Assembly (NCBI GenBank): GCA_947426865.1
Contig: CANEFS010000003.1
Location: 1-64,000 of the forward strand
DNA length: 64,000 bases
Direction: 5' to 3'
Source: an uncultured Coriobacteriaceae bacterium
GTDB taxonomy: Bacteria > Actinomycetota > Coriobacteriia > Coriobacteriales > Atopobiaceae
Part shown: piece after piece, positions 17,745 through 27,481 of the stretch
Layout: every line of letters starts with the position of its first letter
Numbering within the stretch: the first letter of the stretch is position 1
The notes under the pieces: model-generated
Databases searched by the model: none
Seen by the model: only the letters and a program-made list of their open reading frames with translations
What the model was told of the DNA's origin: nothing
Translations under genes and position numbers: made by a program

Positions 17745-18854
17745 ATGAAATTAAACGTAAGCCAATCTTCGTTGCTGAAAGCCCTCTCTATTGTTAGTAA
17801 AGGAGCAGGACTTTCTTCTACTATCCCTGTTTTAAATAGCGTAAAAATAACGGCTCAAGGGGCAGATCTTGAATTTCAAACAACAGATTTAAATGTCGCG
17901 ATAAAACACGTCGTGCCTGCAAACATCGAGGAAGAAGGCAGCGTTCTTGTCAGCCTTAAAACCCTGCAAGCAATTGCAAAAACGCTTCCAGATGCCTCAG
18001 TTACTCTCGAGACAAACGAAAACGGCGTAATTCTCGCTTGTGCGCAATCAGTCTTTTCTCTACTCACTTTAAACGTTGATGAATTCCCGGCGTTTCCAGA
18101 GTATGAGATTGAAAATTCCGTTTCGCTCTCAGCAGATCTTCTTAATAAAATGGTTGAGCGCACTTACAAAATCACCTCTAAAGATGTCGCGCGCCCTATC
18201 TTAAACGGCATTCTCTTTACCGTGGATAACAACACCGTGCGCCTCGTTGCGGTGGATTCGCACCGTTTGGCAGTTTGCGACACGAATGTTGAAACATCAT
18301 CTCTGACCCAAGAATTTTCACTCGTTGTTCCCGGCCAAGCTTTCCATGATGTTTTATCTATCGCACAAACAACCGATAACGTCACCCTCGGCGCCACCGA
18401 TTCGCAAATCGTCTTTTCCTTCGCAAATACCGTCTTTATTTCAAGAAAAATTGAAGGAAACTTTCCTAATTACAAACAACTTCTCCCGCAAACTTCTAAA
18501 ACATCTCTTGATTTTCCCCTCGAAGAATTTTCAGAAGCGCTGCGCCGCGTGAGTTCGATTGTTTCTCAAAATCCCTCTGTGCGTTTTGAGGTTAACACAG
18601 AAGGAAATCTCGTCACGCTCTCTACCGCGGATAAAGAGGCAGGAAAAGCCACGGAAAAAATTTCAATTAACATCTCTGGCGACTCCGTTACCATTGCGCT
18701 TAATAACCACTACGTCACTGATGGCATTGCGCCGCTTCTCTCGGAAAAAGAAGAAAAAATCACTCTTGAGCTGCAAGATTCCACACAACCTGCCATCTTC
18801 AAGTCGTTTGGAAAGATTAACTACCTTTATCTTTTGATGCCTATTAGGATTTAG
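17745..18854 (+). CDS. dnaN: DNA polymerase III beta sliding clamp
   Basis: This is the ring-shaped processivity clamp of the replicative polymerase. The 369-residue length and three-fold repeated clamp fold fit: KLNVSQSSLLKALSIVSKG at the start, VDSHRLAVC in the middle domain and the C-terminal LYLLMPIRI closely match the family. The ATG follows AAGGAGTAGT. recF starts 1 bp after the stop, so the two are coupled. Confidence 0.96.
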   Translation: MKLNVSQSSLLKALSIVSKGAGLSSTIPVLNSVKITAQGADLEFQTTDLNVAIKHVVPANIEEEGSVLVSLKTLQAIAKTLPDASVTLETNENGVILACAQSVFSLLTLNVDEFPAFPEYEIENSVSLSADLLNKMVERTYKITSKDVARPILNGILFTVDNNTVRLVAVDSHRLAVCDTNVETSSLTQEFSLVVPGQAFHDVLSIAQTTDNVTLGATDSQIVFSFANTVFISRKIEGNFPNYKQLLPQTSKTSLDFPLEEFSEALRRVSSIVSQNPSVRFEVNTEGNLVTLSTADKEAGKATEKISINISGDSVTIALNNHYVTDGIAPLLSEKEEKITLELQDSTQPAIFKSFGKINYLYLLMPIRI

Positions 18855-18855
18855 T

Positions 18856-19962
18856 ATGGGTTTGAAAATTGAAACCCTCTCCCTCAAAAATTGGCGTAAC
18901 ATCGAAGATAAGTTAATTCACTTCAATAAAAATCTCACTGTTTTGCTGGGGTCTAACGCCTCAGGAAAAACCAACACGCTCGAAGCTATTCAACTTCTTT
19001 CGTCTGGCGCGACGTTTTCCCATACGCACACAAATCACCTGCTTCAAAAAGGCAAGCGTGAAGGAAAAATCGAGGCCACCTACACCGGAGACAAAAGAAA
19101 AATAACGCTTGCATGCTTACTTACAGAAGAGGGGAAAAGCGTCAAAAAACAGTTTTTTAAAAACGGCAAGAAAAAAGCGCAAAACCACCCTCAAGGCACG
19201 CTTCCCACTATTTTGTTCACCCCCGACCACTTAAGTCTCATTAAAGACTCGGCGCACGTTCGCCGAGACGAGCTTAACCATTTCTGCTCACAAGTTTCAC
19301 CGCAATACCATGAGGTTTTAAAAACATACAACCGCGCTCTAGAACAGCGCAATAAACTCTTAAAAGACCCCACTCTTGAGAAAACCATGTTAAGCGTTTG
19401 GGATGAAGCGCTCTCACTAGGTGGTGCGACGCTTTTTCAAGCCCGCGCTCAAATCATCGCGCACCTCATGCCTTATATCGAAAAGGCTTACCATGCATTT
19501 TCGCCGGCAGAAAAGCTGTCCATTCTCTACAAACCCGCTCTTCCAAACATCGGTATTTTTTCCGAGAAAACCAACAAAAAAGAAATTCGAGAACTCTTTT
19601 TGGCCGCTTTGCAAAATTCGTTTCCCGAAGATCTCCGCAACGGATTTACCACCTTCGGTCCCCAAAAAGACGACGTTGTGTTTATGTTGAATGACAAGGA
19701 GGCCCGCGCGTTTGCCTCACAGGGACAACAACGATCGCTTGTTCTTGCCTGGAAGCTCGCGCTTGTCCAATATACAGAGGATTTTTTCCAACAGATTCCC
19801 CTTCTTCTTTTAGATGATGTGATGAGTGAGCTTGATGAAGAGCGACGCGAGGCAATGACGACGTTTTTGCGAAAGGATATTCAAACGGTTATAACCACAA
19901 CGCACTTAGGCTATTTTTCTGAAAAGACGCTCGAGGAAGCCGATATAATTTCTTATCCCTAA
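18856..19962 (+). CDS. recF: DNA repair ATPase RecF
   Basis: This SMC-like ABC ATPase helps load RecA at single-strand gaps. Walker A is LLGSNASGKTNTLEAI, the signature is FASQGQQRSLVLAWKLA, and Walker B is LLLLDDVMSELDEERRE. Length is 368 residues. It is immediately downstream of dnaN (1-bp gap), the standard order. Confidence 0.95.
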   Translation: MGLKIETLSLKNWRNIEDKLIHFNKNLTVLLGSNASGKTNTLEAIQLLSSGATFSHTHTNHLLQKGKREGKIEATYTGDKRKITLACLLTEEGKSVKKQFFKNGKKKAQNHPQGTLPTILFTPDHLSLIKDSAHVRRDELNHFCSQVSPQYHEVLKTYNRALEQRNKLLKDPTLEKTMLSVWDEALSLGGATLFQARAQIIAHLMPYIEKAYHAFSPAEKLSILYKPALPNIGIFSEKTNKKEIRELFLAALQNSFPEDLRNGFTTFGPQKDDVVFMLNDKEARAFASQGQQRSLVLAWKLALVQYTEDFFQQIPLLLLDDVMSELDEERREAMTTFLRKDIQTVITTTHLGYFSEKTLEEADIISYP

Positions 19963-19994
19963 CAAACAAAAACAAACGAGAAAAGCAAATATCA

Positions 19995-20612
19995 ATGGAG
20001 CTGCGTGATAAAAAAGAAATGAGCATTAAGGATTTGGTGGCGCGCCAAACCGATGCTCTTGGCACCCTTCAATCAAAAAAGCTGAAAGGGCAAAAAAGCG
20101 CAGGTTTTGTTTGGAATCAAATCTGTGGAGAAATAGGCAGAAAACACACAATAGGTCTCTTTTTAGAAGAGTCCAAACAAAAGACGGGACAAATTACACC
20201 CGCCCCTAAAGAAAACAACCTTCCCATCCTTCACGTCTATCTTGACTCTCACGCCCTCATTCAAGATTTCTCAACTGACTTGCCCGTTTACCAAGCAAAA
20301 ATGGCACAAGCCGGTCTCCCTGTTAAAAAGATTGTTTTTCAACTTTCAAAAAAAGCAGGACAAACAAGGCGTGTAAATGTAGAGGAACATCAGTTGTCGG
20401 CGACAAATACAAGATCTAACACTCAACCAATAAACCCTCAAGAGGAAAAAATTCCGTTGAGCGAGCTCCCTCAACTCACCCCAGAAGACGCAAAAAAAAT
20501 CCAGAAAACAATCAAGCACTTGCCACCAGAACTTCAAAAGACAGCAGTGTCTGCCATGTCCTCATCGATGCGGCGAGAAAATTATCGCAAAAACCAAAAA
20601 AATCCCGCCTAA
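19995..20612 (+). CDS. DUF721/DciA-like protein
   Basis: The 205-residue protein sits directly after recF, where Actinomycetota usually encode a DUF721 (DciA-like) protein, a predicted partner of the replicative helicase DnaB. The region VWNQICGEIGRKHT followed by ILHVYLDSHALIQDFS matches the family pattern of a KH-like fold. The C-terminal ~80 residues are Lys/Pro/Gln-rich and probably flexible. Sequence evidence is modest and the assignment rests partly on position. The gyrase genes that often follow here are absent. Confidence 0.65.
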   Translation: MELRDKKEMSIKDLVARQTDALGTLQSKKLKGQKSAGFVWNQICGEIGRKHTIGLFLEESKQKTGQITPAPKENNLPILHVYLDSHALIQDFSTDLPVYQAKMAQAGLPVKKIVFQLSKKAGQTRRVNVEEHQLSATNTRSNTQPINPQEEKIPLSELPQLTPEDAKKIQKTIKHLPPELQKTAVSAMSSSMRRENYRKNQKNPA

Positions 20613-20718
20613 ACTCGCAACAAAAAAATACTCGGCACATCTGCGAAAAGAAAAAGACGGCCACCAAGGGTGCCTTAAAAATCACGAAACAAAAGCGCGC
20701 ACGACACGCGCCGCAAAA

Positions 20719-22107
20719 CTAACCCAAGTCAATCTTTTTCTTAAAAACGCGCATAGCGACTAGGTAGTAGACGATTCCGGCCACAATCCAAATCCACCCA
20801 AGAAGTGCAACGCGAAAATCAATAGAGAAGAAAATCGCTCCCGTTACAAGCGCCCCGCATAACGGCAAAACTAGAGAGCGCACCAACGAAAGCTTCTCTT
20901 TCTTCTTAAAGAAGCAGTACCAAAGAACGGCAATGTTTAACAGACAGTAGGTTGCAAGAGCTCCAAAGTTAGAAAGTTTCGCAACTTCGGTCATACCAAA
21001 TTGGATAAGCAAGAAAAGCATGGCAAGAGAAAGAACGTTGACGAAAATCGTGGCCGAGGTCGGCACATTCGTTTTAGGATTCACCTTTCCAAGAATCTTT
21101 GGCAGCGCGCCGGAGTGCGACATGACAGAAATCACACGTGCGATAGAGACGGTACCGGCAAGGCTCGTAAAGACACCCAAAGCAAGTGCGTTAGCAACCG
21201 CGCAAACCACACCGTACCAGCCCCAACCAATACGATTAGCAAGCTCATAAAAGCCCGTGTCGGGATGCTGACTCATCAGTTCGTGCTGGCTCAGGGCACC
21301 ATCGGCGGCCCCTTTGCAATCGATGCAGCTCGAGATATAGCAAAGCCCCACAAACATAATTCCTAAAATAACCACGATGATAAGCATCGCTTTAGCTGGG
21401 CCTTTTTTAGGATTGAGTGCCTCTTCTGTAAGCGTTGCGACGCAACCAAACCCTACAAAACTCATCGCGCAAAGGCTGACGCCATTCATCATTCCGTTGA
21501 AATTAAACGCCGCGGGATTTAAAAAATTCGAGAACGAAAAATCAGACGTCTCGGGATGCTGCACAATGTAGGCAATACCAAGCACGATAAAGCCTGCAAA
21601 CACAACAAGCTCGCCGACAAGCGCCACAAGGTCGATACGCACAATATTTTTAATGGAGCGCATAGAAACGATCGCCACAAAAGCAAGAAAAAGCAAGCAC
21701 CATGCCCAAACAGGCACCGCACTCACGAATTGGTTGAGCGCCTGCCCGGCTTGAATAAACATCAAATCAGGCGTAATGAGGTATTGCATGAGCATGAGCC
21801 AGCCCGCGACAAAACCAACCGCAGGAGCAATCGCTCGACTGCAATACGTATAGATTGAACCCGAGCTCGGGAAGAGCGGAATCATCACCGCAAACGAAAA
21901 GACGGTGAAGAACATGCTGATAAATCCAAATAAATAGGGAAGGGCTGGCATGCCTCCGCTCGCGTTATAAACGGACGCATAGATAGCGAACGGCGCAATA
22001 GGCACCATCTGGATAAGTCCATAGGTAACCATATTGCGGACGCTCAGTTTGTGAGCCGCAGCCGTTGCTGTCTTTTTAACGGGCGCCTTTGTTTTTTCGT
22101 TTGCCAT
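20719..22107 (-). CDS. APC-family amino-acid permease
   Basis: This is a 462-residue integral membrane transporter with about 12 hydrophobic helices. The first helix region reads VTYGLIQMVPIAPFAIYASVY; further on, EEALNPKKGPAKAMLI matches the E-x-x-NPxKxxPKA segment of APC permeases. The substrate cannot be read from sequence. It starts 14 bp after the stop of the second permease on the same strand, so the two are probably one transcript with pepC upstream. An alanine/cation-type permease of arginine or putrescine systems is equally possible. Confidence 0.8.
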   Translation of the reverse strand: MANEKTKAPVKKTATAAAHKLSVRNMVTYGLIQMVPIAPFAIYASVYNASGGMPALPYLFGFISMFFTVFSFAVMIPLFPSSGSIYTYCSRAIAPAVGFVAGWLMLMQYLITPDLMFIQAGQALNQFVSAVPVWAWCLLFLAFVAIVSMRSIKNIVRIDLVALVGELVVFAGFIVLGIAYIVQHPETSDFSFSNFLNPAAFNFNGMMNGVSLCAMSFVGFGCVATLTEEALNPKKGPAKAMLIIVVILGIMFVGLCYISSCIDCKGAADGALSQHELMSQHPDTGFYELANRIGWGWYGVVCAVANALALGVFTSLAGTVSIARVISVMSHSGALPKILGKVNPKTNVPTSATIFVNVLSLAMLFLLIQFGMTEVAKLSNFGALATYCLLNIAVLWYCFFKKKEKLSLVRSLVLPLCGALVTGAIFFSIDFRVALLGWIWIVAGIVYYLVAMRVFKKKIDLG

Positions 22108-22121
22108 CGTAGATCCGCCTT

Positions 22122-24050
22122 TTATTTCGCATCGCTAGAGGTGGTCTCATTCGATTTTTTTTCAGATTTCCGAGAAGTGTTTTCTGCGGAAGCTACCTCT
22201 TTTGTTTGGGCGCCTCCTTCAGTGGACCCAGTTTCCTCTTTCGTTGTGCCTTTCGAGTCCTCGGCAACGGCCTTAGTCGCATCAACTGCAGGAGTTGCAG
22301 GAGCTGTTGCAGTAGGCGCAAGTTTTGCAGGCTCGGGGTCGTCAGCACTAAGCTTTTTCGCTCCTTCAGTTACTTCAGGGGTGAGCTTAATTTGTTCATT
22401 CGGGTTCCAAAGCTTCTTAATAGGCAGACCCATGGGGTCCTGTCCTTCAGAAAGAAGAGAAGTCGGAACGTTAGAGGTAACTTTTTCAGGCTTTTTAAGG
22501 CCTTCAATCTGCCAAGTGAAGGGAGCAAATTGGTTTTGAGGATCTGCCCAGTTGCGCTTCTTTGACAAGCGATAAAGCACGAAGCAGATGATGAGTACGG
22601 CTGCAATGATGCCAAGGATTGTTCCTACATATATGAAAGGACTTCCGATGTCGTCAGATTCAATTTGTGCAGGCGGAATAATAGCAAGAGCAATACCGAA
22701 CACACAGGCCGCCAGACCGACGCCGGCAACAAGGTAAGCACCCAGAGTGCCACCAGGAACCTTAAAGCCACGAGGACGGTTCGGCTGGTCGTGGCGCAAT
22801 TTCAAGAACGACACGAACATCAAGACGTAATAGAGCATGTAGAGAATCGTGATGGATTGCGTAATCAAAATGACGAAACCTTGAATGTTAGGAATGAGGA
22901 AGAACAAGAAGGCAACGGCAGTCATGAAAGCCATTTGCAAATACATAAGCTTGGAAGGCATACCGTGCTTGTTGTTTGACTGGAGCTGAGGAGGCAGAAA
23001 ACCAGAGCGCCCTGCTTGTCCCAACATATAAGAAGGACCTGCCATGTTGGTTACGAGCGAGGCGATGGAAGCACCAAGGCCAGCCCACGCAAAGAGCACG
23101 TAGACCCAACCAATACCGATGGTTTCACCCAAAATCTTATAAGTCTGGAAAAGTCCGTAGACAAGGTTCATTTGCGATTCAGGAGTAACGATAGCGATTA
23201 CCAAAGTACCTGCGATAAAGATGAAAAGAGTAAGAACCATGCAGATAAAAATCGATTTCGTAAACTCTTTTTGCGGGTTTTTCAACTGCTTAATATGTGC
23301 CGCATTCATATCGATTCCGGCAAAACTAAAGAAGACACCGGCGGCCAAAGACAGAGTTGCCAAATTAAATCCATTTGAAAAAGGATTGAAGGCTTCCGGA
23401 GTCACCGTGACATTTGATTGATGTCCTGTTGCAAGATAGACAATGCACATAATTACCATAAAAGCGAGCGGGATAAAGGTACCAATCAAAACACCATATT
23501 TTGTAAGGCGGGCAAACGCCTTGACGCCTTTCGTAGAAATCCAGGTAAGAAGCCAATAAAACGCAAGCCAACCAATCATGAAGATAATCTGAAGCGTTCC
23601 ATGATCGCCGGTGTTTACAAAGTTCTTTGCCCATTCCCAATCAGGTGTATAGAAGCCCATGGTGGTCGATGCCGTTGCGACACCAGAACCAAAGTTAATA
23701 GAGGTTTGAAACCAAAGGACCAGCAAGCACGCAAAAGCCAAACCTGGGCCCAACGCCTCACCGACCCACCTAAAAATACCGCCTCGCTGAGACCAGCCGC
23801 TGGCAAGTTCTGCTGCCACCAGACCGGTTGGCAGGAAGAAGACGATAGCGCCGATAATAAAGAGGGTGATGGAAGAGAGGCCGTAGTAGGCTTGCTGAAC
23901 ATCGTTGGCAACAGAGCCAATGATGGTGACATTCATCATGACGAGTGCCATGAGGGTAATGTAGCCGGTTGACTTCGAACTTGAAACCGGTGCTTTTGTC
24001 ACTGCGTCGGCATGCCCCTTCGCTTTCTTTAAATGTGATGGATTAAACAT
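22122..24050 (-). CDS. APC-family antiporter-like permease with long C-terminal tail
   Basis: The 642-residue protein has about 12 membrane helices in the first ~490 residues. Its opening (GYITLMALVMMNVTIIGSVA, then FFLPTGLVAAELASGW) resembles the GadC/YjeM glutamate:GABA-type antiporter group of the APC superfamily. The last ~140 residues are soluble, first basic/aromatic and then a low-complexity Ala/Glu/Thr/Ser tail. No decarboxylase lies beside it, so acid resistance is only a guess. It lies between pepC (114 bp upstream) and the other permease (14 bp downstream). Confidence 0.78.
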   Translation of the reverse strand: MFNPSHLKKAKGHADAVTKAPVSSSKSTGYITLMALVMMNVTIIGSVANDVQQAYYGLSSITLFIIGAIVFFLPTGLVAAELASGWSQRGGIFRWVGEALGPGLAFACLLVLWFQTSINFGSGVATASTTMGFYTPDWEWAKNFVNTGDHGTLQIIFMIGWLAFYWLLTWISTKGVKAFARLTKYGVLIGTFIPLAFMVIMCIVYLATGHQSNVTVTPEAFNPFSNGFNLATLSLAAGVFFSFAGIDMNAAHIKQLKNPQKEFTKSIFICMVLTLFIFIAGTLVIAIVTPESQMNLVYGLFQTYKILGETIGIGWVYVLFAWAGLGASIASLVTNMAGPSYMLGQAGRSGFLPPQLQSNNKHGMPSKLMYLQMAFMTAVAFLFFLIPNIQGFVILITQSITILYMLYYVLMFVSFLKLRHDQPNRPRGFKVPGGTLGAYLVAGVGLAACVFGIALAIIPPAQIESDDIGSPFIYVGTILGIIAAVLIICFVLYRLSKKRNWADPQNQFAPFTWQIEGLKKPEKVTSNVPTSLLSEGQDPMGLPIKKLWNPNEQIKLTPEVTEGAKKLSADDPEPAKLAPTATAPATPAVDATKAVAEDSKGTTKEETGSTEGGAQTKEVASAENTSRKSEKKSNETTSSDAK

Positions 24051-24164
24051 AGAGAGTTCCTCTCTTCCTTTTTTGCTAGCTCGTATTACTCGTTAGCTTT
24101 TTCTCTTTTTTTGTTAGTTTTTCCTCTTGCTAGCTTTTTGCTCTTATCGAGCTCTCTGCCTTAA

Positions 24165-25526
24165 CTAGCCCTCAACGGGGTTGAAGATGTTCCAGTAAGG
24201 CAAGATAACGGGCTCTTTGTCCAAGCCGCCGCGATACTTGTCAGAAATAAGACCTTTTCTGACCGCAACCTCAAACATGTATTGATCAAACCAAGCATCG
24301 TCCATGACGAAGTAGCCGCCGTGTCCAACAGGCTTACCGTGCGCTTCTGCACCCCAGCTGTTCTCAACTTTCCAGCGGACAGGTTTTCCGTTCTCGTCAA
24401 GGTCAACACCGGCAAGCGTCATAGCGTGGGTCGGGCCACTGATGCGCGTGACGTAGCGCTCTTCTTTTGTAAGATCCAAATCGATGTCGAACATCTTGTT
24501 GTAGTCGTAAAGATCAAGAGACAAGATGCCTTTTTGGAAGTCGGAGAGTTGCGTGACATCGCAACCGAACCAAACAGGCTCGCCTTGTTTAAGCTGCTCG
24601 ATAGCGACGCGCTTAAGCTCTTCCATAGGAACGTTTAGATAGCGGTTAGGTTGTCCGGCGATAATCTCGTTAGAATCTTGAACACCAAACGAGCTGCCAT
24701 AAGGAACCATCTTTTCAGGAATATTGCAAACACCTACGTAATCCTCAAGGTTAATAGAGACGTATTTCTTGGTGAATTCCTGTGGGGTCAGAGCAAAGTC
24801 AGCATGGTATTTGCCATCTTTGTCGCGATACTCAAAGTCAAACGTCTGAGGAGGCTCACCCACCGCAACAGACAGCACACGATAGACTTCCGTGAGCATT
24901 TCTTTCTGGCGAGCTTCAAGTTTCTCTCTCGACGCGTCATCATGGACAAGCGAGCGCAGCTCCAGCGCGTCCTTGCGCAAAAGCTTCGTCAAAATGTCGT
25001 TTAACTTGGCCGTATTATTGGTGCAATACGTCTCGGGCATAGCACTATGTGGCACCACGCCGTACTTTTTAACCAAATCAATCATCATGGGGAAGTCGCC
25101 GCCGTCTTGCATGGCGTTATTGAGAAGCCAGATAACCTCGGCATCTTGCAACTCGGCGTTGGCCGTCTGAATAATGCGAGACAAGAACCAGTTCGCGCGC
25201 TCCAGCTTGTTATAAAAAGCGTTGTAAGCCTGAGCCAGCTCGAAACTTCCCTTGGGCAACTTCAAATTCTTTTCAATGTGCCAGCGAAGCGTGTTCAGCG
25301 TTGCAAACATCCAACAACGTCCACTTTGTTGCTGGTTTGCAGGCGCCTCAGAATCGACGTCAATCGCAAAATGGAATTGGTCGGTGGTGTAAAGAGAAGT
25401 ATCTTCTGCCGCCGTGGCAATGCCAACATTTTGAACCGCACGCGAGATAACCTGCTGCGTCTCCTTGTCTTTATAGTCTTTTTTCATTTCCTCTAAATCT
25501 TTTTCGTGAATGTCCATTTCACTCAA
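24165..25526 (-). CDS. pepC: Aminopeptidase C (bleomycin-hydrolase family, C1B)
   Basis: This cytoplasmic papain-like cysteine aminopeptidase trims peptides from the N-terminus. The catalytic triad is visible: Cys71 in QSGRCWMFA, His377 in GPTHAMTL, and Asn389 in KVENSWG. The 453-residue length is right for PepC, which forms hexamers with a central chamber. It is the first gene of a probable pepC-permease-permease operon, so peptide cleavage and amino-acid transport are co-encoded. Confidence 0.94.
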   Translation of the reverse strand: MSEMDIHEKDLEEMKKDYKDKETQQVISRAVQNVGIATAAEDTSLYTTDQFHFAIDVDSEAPANQQQSGRCWMFATLNTLRWHIEKNLKLPKGSFELAQAYNAFYNKLERANWFLSRIIQTANAELQDAEVIWLLNNAMQDGGDFPMMIDLVKKYGVVPHSAMPETYCTNNTAKLNDILTKLLRKDALELRSLVHDDASREKLEARQKEMLTEVYRVLSVAVGEPPQTFDFEYRDKDGKYHADFALTPQEFTKKYVSINLEDYVGVCNIPEKMVPYGSSFGVQDSNEIIAGQPNRYLNVPMEELKRVAIEQLKQGEPVWFGCDVTQLSDFQKGILSLDLYDYNKMFDIDLDLTKEERYVTRISGPTHAMTLAGVDLDENGKPVRWKVENSWGAEAHGKPVGHGGYFVMDDAWFDQYMFEVAVRKGLISDKYRGGLDKEPVILPYWNIFNPVEG

Positions 25527-25693
25527 CTCCTTTTTGCGAGACTCCTACGCCTGCGTTTGTTTGTTATTGGTTCTTGTCAAACTTTCTGGTTGAATCTTCC
25601 GAGCAGCCCTTTAAGCTGCAACTTTTCCTCAACCTTCTTTAGTATGCTCAAAATCCGCGCAGCTTATACAGTTGTTCGCTTTCTTATGCCTCG

Positions 25694-27094
25694 CTAGCCT
25701 AAAATCCACGGCTGGCTTGGGCGCGACTTGGTGTAGCCCTTTTGCCAAGCCCAAAGCGGGTGTTCTTCGAAGAACGCATCGGCGTCGAACTCGGCGCCAT
25801 CCGCGCGCCCAATGCGGTGCCAGAAGCGCAGGTTTTTAATGTCTTCTGTGTCAGCGCATTTGCCATCGCACGATCCCGCCGGATAAAAAGGCACGTTCCA
25901 AACAGCCTTGGGATCGTCGGCAAAATACTGCGGGTCCACGTCGTAGTGCGAGCAAATGCAGCGACTTGACGGATTCTCGTAACCCAAATAAACGTCGTAG
26001 GTGTCCTCGAGCATCCGCTGTCCAATCTCGCGCGTAATCTGCCCGTTGTATTTGTTAAGAAGTTCCATCCAACGTTGGCGACGAGCGCCGGTTTGCTGAC
26101 GCGGATCGTTGAAGCCGTTATCGATGCATTCAAGATTGCGGATGCGAGGATCAAAAACAGCGTTGCAGCCGAAGAAGTATCCATCCCTGGTGCGCTCAAG
26201 GTTCTGGTATTTGAGACCTTGCTCAAAGCGCGCAACCTCGCCGGTATTGGTATCGGTAATGAGCCATGCGTTGGCGTAACCGCCGTTATTTCCATCCTGC
26301 ATAATCTCGACGAACGAATCGATGTCGTCAGCGTATTGCACAGCACGGCGCGCACGCACGTACTCAGGCACACCGCTGTTGTCGTAGCCCATAAAACCTG
26401 CAAGCGTCGTCTCGGTCACAGCGAGGCCAGCGTCGGTGACGTTATAGTCAGTCATTGAGCTGATGCATCCTGGCATCGTCTGCATCACGACACGATGCCC
26501 TTTATCAGGGGTGATGTCGTTGTAGATATTGAAATACTGGCCGCTCCAAAACTCGTCGAAGGACTCGTGGCCAATCACAGGCTTGCCGTCTTTCGTGGCA
26601 GAGCCCGTTGCTACAAACGCCGAGCAGTGCGAGCTTTTATGCGTCGGCACGCGCTCCGGAGCGTTGTCGTAGTTCTGGACGTTCAGTGGCCACCAGTAGC
26701 CACTTATCTCCATCCAATCGTTCCAGCCAAGAACGTCATCGAAGCCAAGAGGATACCCCGCCGCGGTCGAGCCGTCAGCAATGCCCTGAATCTCTTGCGT
26801 ATATTCCTCGCCCAGTTTGTCTTTGTGAAGTTTGACCGCCTGCTCCACAAAGTAGGTGTATTCGACGCCAAAACTCTGCATTGTCATATAGGTGTAGACG
26901 CGAATAGCGTCGGCTAGTTCTTCGGCAACGTGATAGCCGTGTTGAAAGCCAACCTCGTAGGGACTGCCTTTGCAGGTGAGGTGAAGCCAACCCGCTTCCT
27001 CCTTACAAGAACTCTTGCTAAGAATTCCCTCTTGTTCTACTGTCAGCTTCACGTTTTGCGCCTGTTTCTGTTGGCAGCCTTGTTGCTTATCCAT
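25694..27094 (-). CDS. C45-like acyltransferase/peptidase (AAT family)
   Basis: The protein belongs to the Ntn-hydrolase group related to acyl-CoA:6-aminopenicillanate acyltransferase (C45). The N-terminal LTCKGSPYEVGFQHGYHVAEEL matches the G-x-x-G-x-Q-x-G region. The probable nucleophile is Cys157 in SSHCSAFVATG, the point of autocleavage in relatives. GYANAWLITDTNTGE and GGxN-like stretches follow. The chosen start is ATG 27094, preceded by AAAGGAG at good distance; an upstream in-frame ATG at 27217 adds 41 residues without a ribosome site. The length is then 466 residues. The substrate is unknown; peptide or amide hydrolysis fits the neighbouring pepC and permeases. Confidence 0.72.
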   Translation of the reverse strand: MDKQQGCQQKQAQNVKLTVEQEGILSKSSCKEEAGWLHLTCKGSPYEVGFQHGYHVAEELADAIRVYTYMTMQSFGVEYTYFVEQAVKLHKDKLGEEYTQEIQGIADGSTAAGYPLGFDDVLGWNDWMEISGYWWPLNVQNYDNAPERVPTHKSSHCSAFVATGSATKDGKPVIGHESFDEFWSGQYFNIYNDITPDKGHRVVMQTMPGCISSMTDYNVTDAGLAVTETTLAGFMGYDNSGVPEYVRARRAVQYADDIDSFVEIMQDGNNGGYANAWLITDTNTGEVARFEQGLKYQNLERTRDGYFFGCNAVFDPRIRNLECIDNGFNDPRQQTGARRQRWMELLNKYNGQITREIGQRMLEDTYDVYLGYENPSSRCICSHYDVDPQYFADDPKAVWNVPFYPAGSCDGKCADTEDIKNLRFWHRIGRADGAEFDADAFFEEHPLWAWQKGYTKSRPSQPWILG

Positions 27095-27481
27095 AATGCG
27101 CACTCCTTTTTCCTTCTCAGTTTCTCCTGCAATGCAGCAGGTATATGTGTTTCCGCTCTGGTTCGTACCCAGAAGCACCTCCTGTATTGCAGAAGAATTG
27201 TGAAGATGCGCGCACAAAGATGCATAAAGACGAAGTCAATAAGAAAAAAATTCCAATGAAACCGCAATATTTTAGGGCAGCAAACCGATACCAAACAATC
27301 GATGGCATAGCCTCTCTTTTCCGAGAAAATACCAGAACACAGAGGCTGTGACGATTAATGAAAAAGCGCGCTTGTACTATACTTATAAGCTGCGAAATGC
27401 TCTGTCACCTGCGCCTCTTTCGCCCGGACGTTCTTGTTCGCGTACAGGAAGGTGCAGCGCAAAAGAGCAGACTTTTAAAGT
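27095..27481. other. Divergent intergenic region
   Basis: This 387-bp region separates the minus-strand C45-like gene from the plus-strand membrane gene. It contains TATACT at 27378-27383 as a possible plus-strand -10 box with a poor -35, and one CCGAGAAA copy at 27321. Short frames here have no coding character. No RNA gene is recognised. Confidence 0.35.

Noticed and set aside
16000-18000. CRISPR arrays or insertion sequences anywhere in the window.
   Set aside because: No regularly spaced identical repeats and no transposase-like frames were seen on either strand.
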